The position numbers and the translations under genes are program-made. A DNA stretch of 64,000 bases from Scatavimonas merdigallinarum (lineage in GTDB: Bacteria > Bacillota > Clostridia > Oscillospirales > Acutalibacteraceae), in the NCBI GenBank assembly GCA_018713055.1, contig DVFW01000028.1:120860-184859 (forward strand), read 5' to 3'. The notes beneath the pieces were generated by a model. It worked only from the letters and a program-made list of their open reading frames with translations. It did no database searches and was not told the DNA's origin. Positions 63,861-64,000 of this stretch are shown here, in pieces (positions within the stretch are counted from its first letter, which is position 1; every line of letters begins with the position of its first letter).

Positions 63861-63904
63861 AGTCGTTTGAAAAGGATTTATCCTTTTTCAGACGACTTTT
63901 TATT
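63861..63904 (+). terminator. Terminator of the XRE-zinc-ribbon gene
   Basis: AGTCGTTTGAAAAGGA paired with TCCTTTTTCAGACGACT (one bulge), TTTA loop, then TTTTATTTT. Confidence 0.85.
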
Positions 63905-63912
63905 TTAAGTAG

Positions 63913-63963
63913 ATTCGCAAACTACGAAAAAAGCTCTTTCCAAATATAATGTAATCACAGAGG
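63913..63963. repeat. Intergenic repeat, copy 2
   Basis: Begins ATTCGCAAACTAC and ends AATGTAATCACAGAGG, matching copy 1 at 62652-62700. It lies right before the next gene's ribosome binding site. Confidence 0.7.
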
Positions 63964-63979
63964 AAGGAGGGGATTTGAT

Positions 63980-64000
63980 ATGAGTAATCTTTTATCAGAG
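63980..64000 (+). CDS. Start of a gene cut by the right edge
   Basis: ATG 63980 with AAGGAGGGG upstream opens a frame reading MSNLLSE to the window end. Too short to identify. Confidence 0.5.

Noticed and set aside
1..64000. CRISPR arrays, rRNA, tRNA, complete insertion sequences
   Set aside because: No regularly spaced repeats, no clover-leaf ends with CCA-type acceptor patterns, and no transposase motifs were seen by reading; a covariance scan would be needed to be sure for tRNAs.

Overview
The window reads as one contig of a low-to-moderate GC, endospore-forming Firmicute of the class Clostridia. Supporting signs are SpoVAC and a PdaB-like deacetylase, a cysteine T-box leader, AGGAGG-type ribosome binding sites with frequent TTG and GTG starts, consensus sigma-A promoters, a BioY/ECF-type vitamin transporter, YqhQ, and lone XRE regulators. 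No rRNA, tRNA, CRISPR array or intact insertion sequence was seen.

Layout. Positions 1-15045 are almost wholly a type IV pilus locus. On the minus strand it runs from the major pilin (9610) through a fused PilM-PilN, PilO-like protein, prepilin peptidase, PilB, PilT and PilC to a PdaB-like deacetylase. Divergent on the plus strand is a three-gene minor-pilin cassette headed by a 1301-residue prepilin-like protein whose exported part holds modules resembling starch-binding (CBM26-type) domains. A Big_2 protein is cut by the left edge. SecA follows (15280-18159), then a decayed LysR/aldo-keto reductase pair. rpoC and rpoB lie on the minus strand beside a solitary spoVAC.

Positions 27480-45563 are mostly plus-strand housekeeping: cysteine desulfurase and ThiI (tRNA thiolation), a class B sortase with C-terminal Ig-like domains, TrmB, a lipoprotein with calcium-binding-type repeats next to a two-component system, YqhQ, PrmC, RecA-RecX-RimO-PgsA, then a T-box-controlled cysE-cysS operon. 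Positions 45702-49635 hold, on the minus strand, an FHA-FtsW/RodA fusion followed by its penicillin-binding protein, and bioY. A short AT-rich accessory stretch (49703-50935) has two XRE regulators and leads to an AAA/DUF4143 ATPase with an inverted repeat flanking its promoter. glmS and a CapD-type sugar nucleotide dehydratase form an envelope precursor operon; an FAD oxidoreductase and a HAD phosphatase form another.

The right end carries greA, a lysyl-tRNA synthetase with an extra C-terminal tRNA-binding domain, a YjdF (DUF2992) gene with a long leader likely to be a yjdF-type riboswitch, and two XRE regulators with unusual C-terminal parts, set between two copies of a 50-bp intergenic repeat.

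The most promising unexplained item is the giant carbohydrate-module minor pilin and its cassette: a candidate type IV pilus tip that binds a glycan, possibly starch. Also worth attention are the hairpin placed at the very 5' end of the pilin transcript, the apparent ACG start of the cysteine desulfurase, and the YjdF leader.
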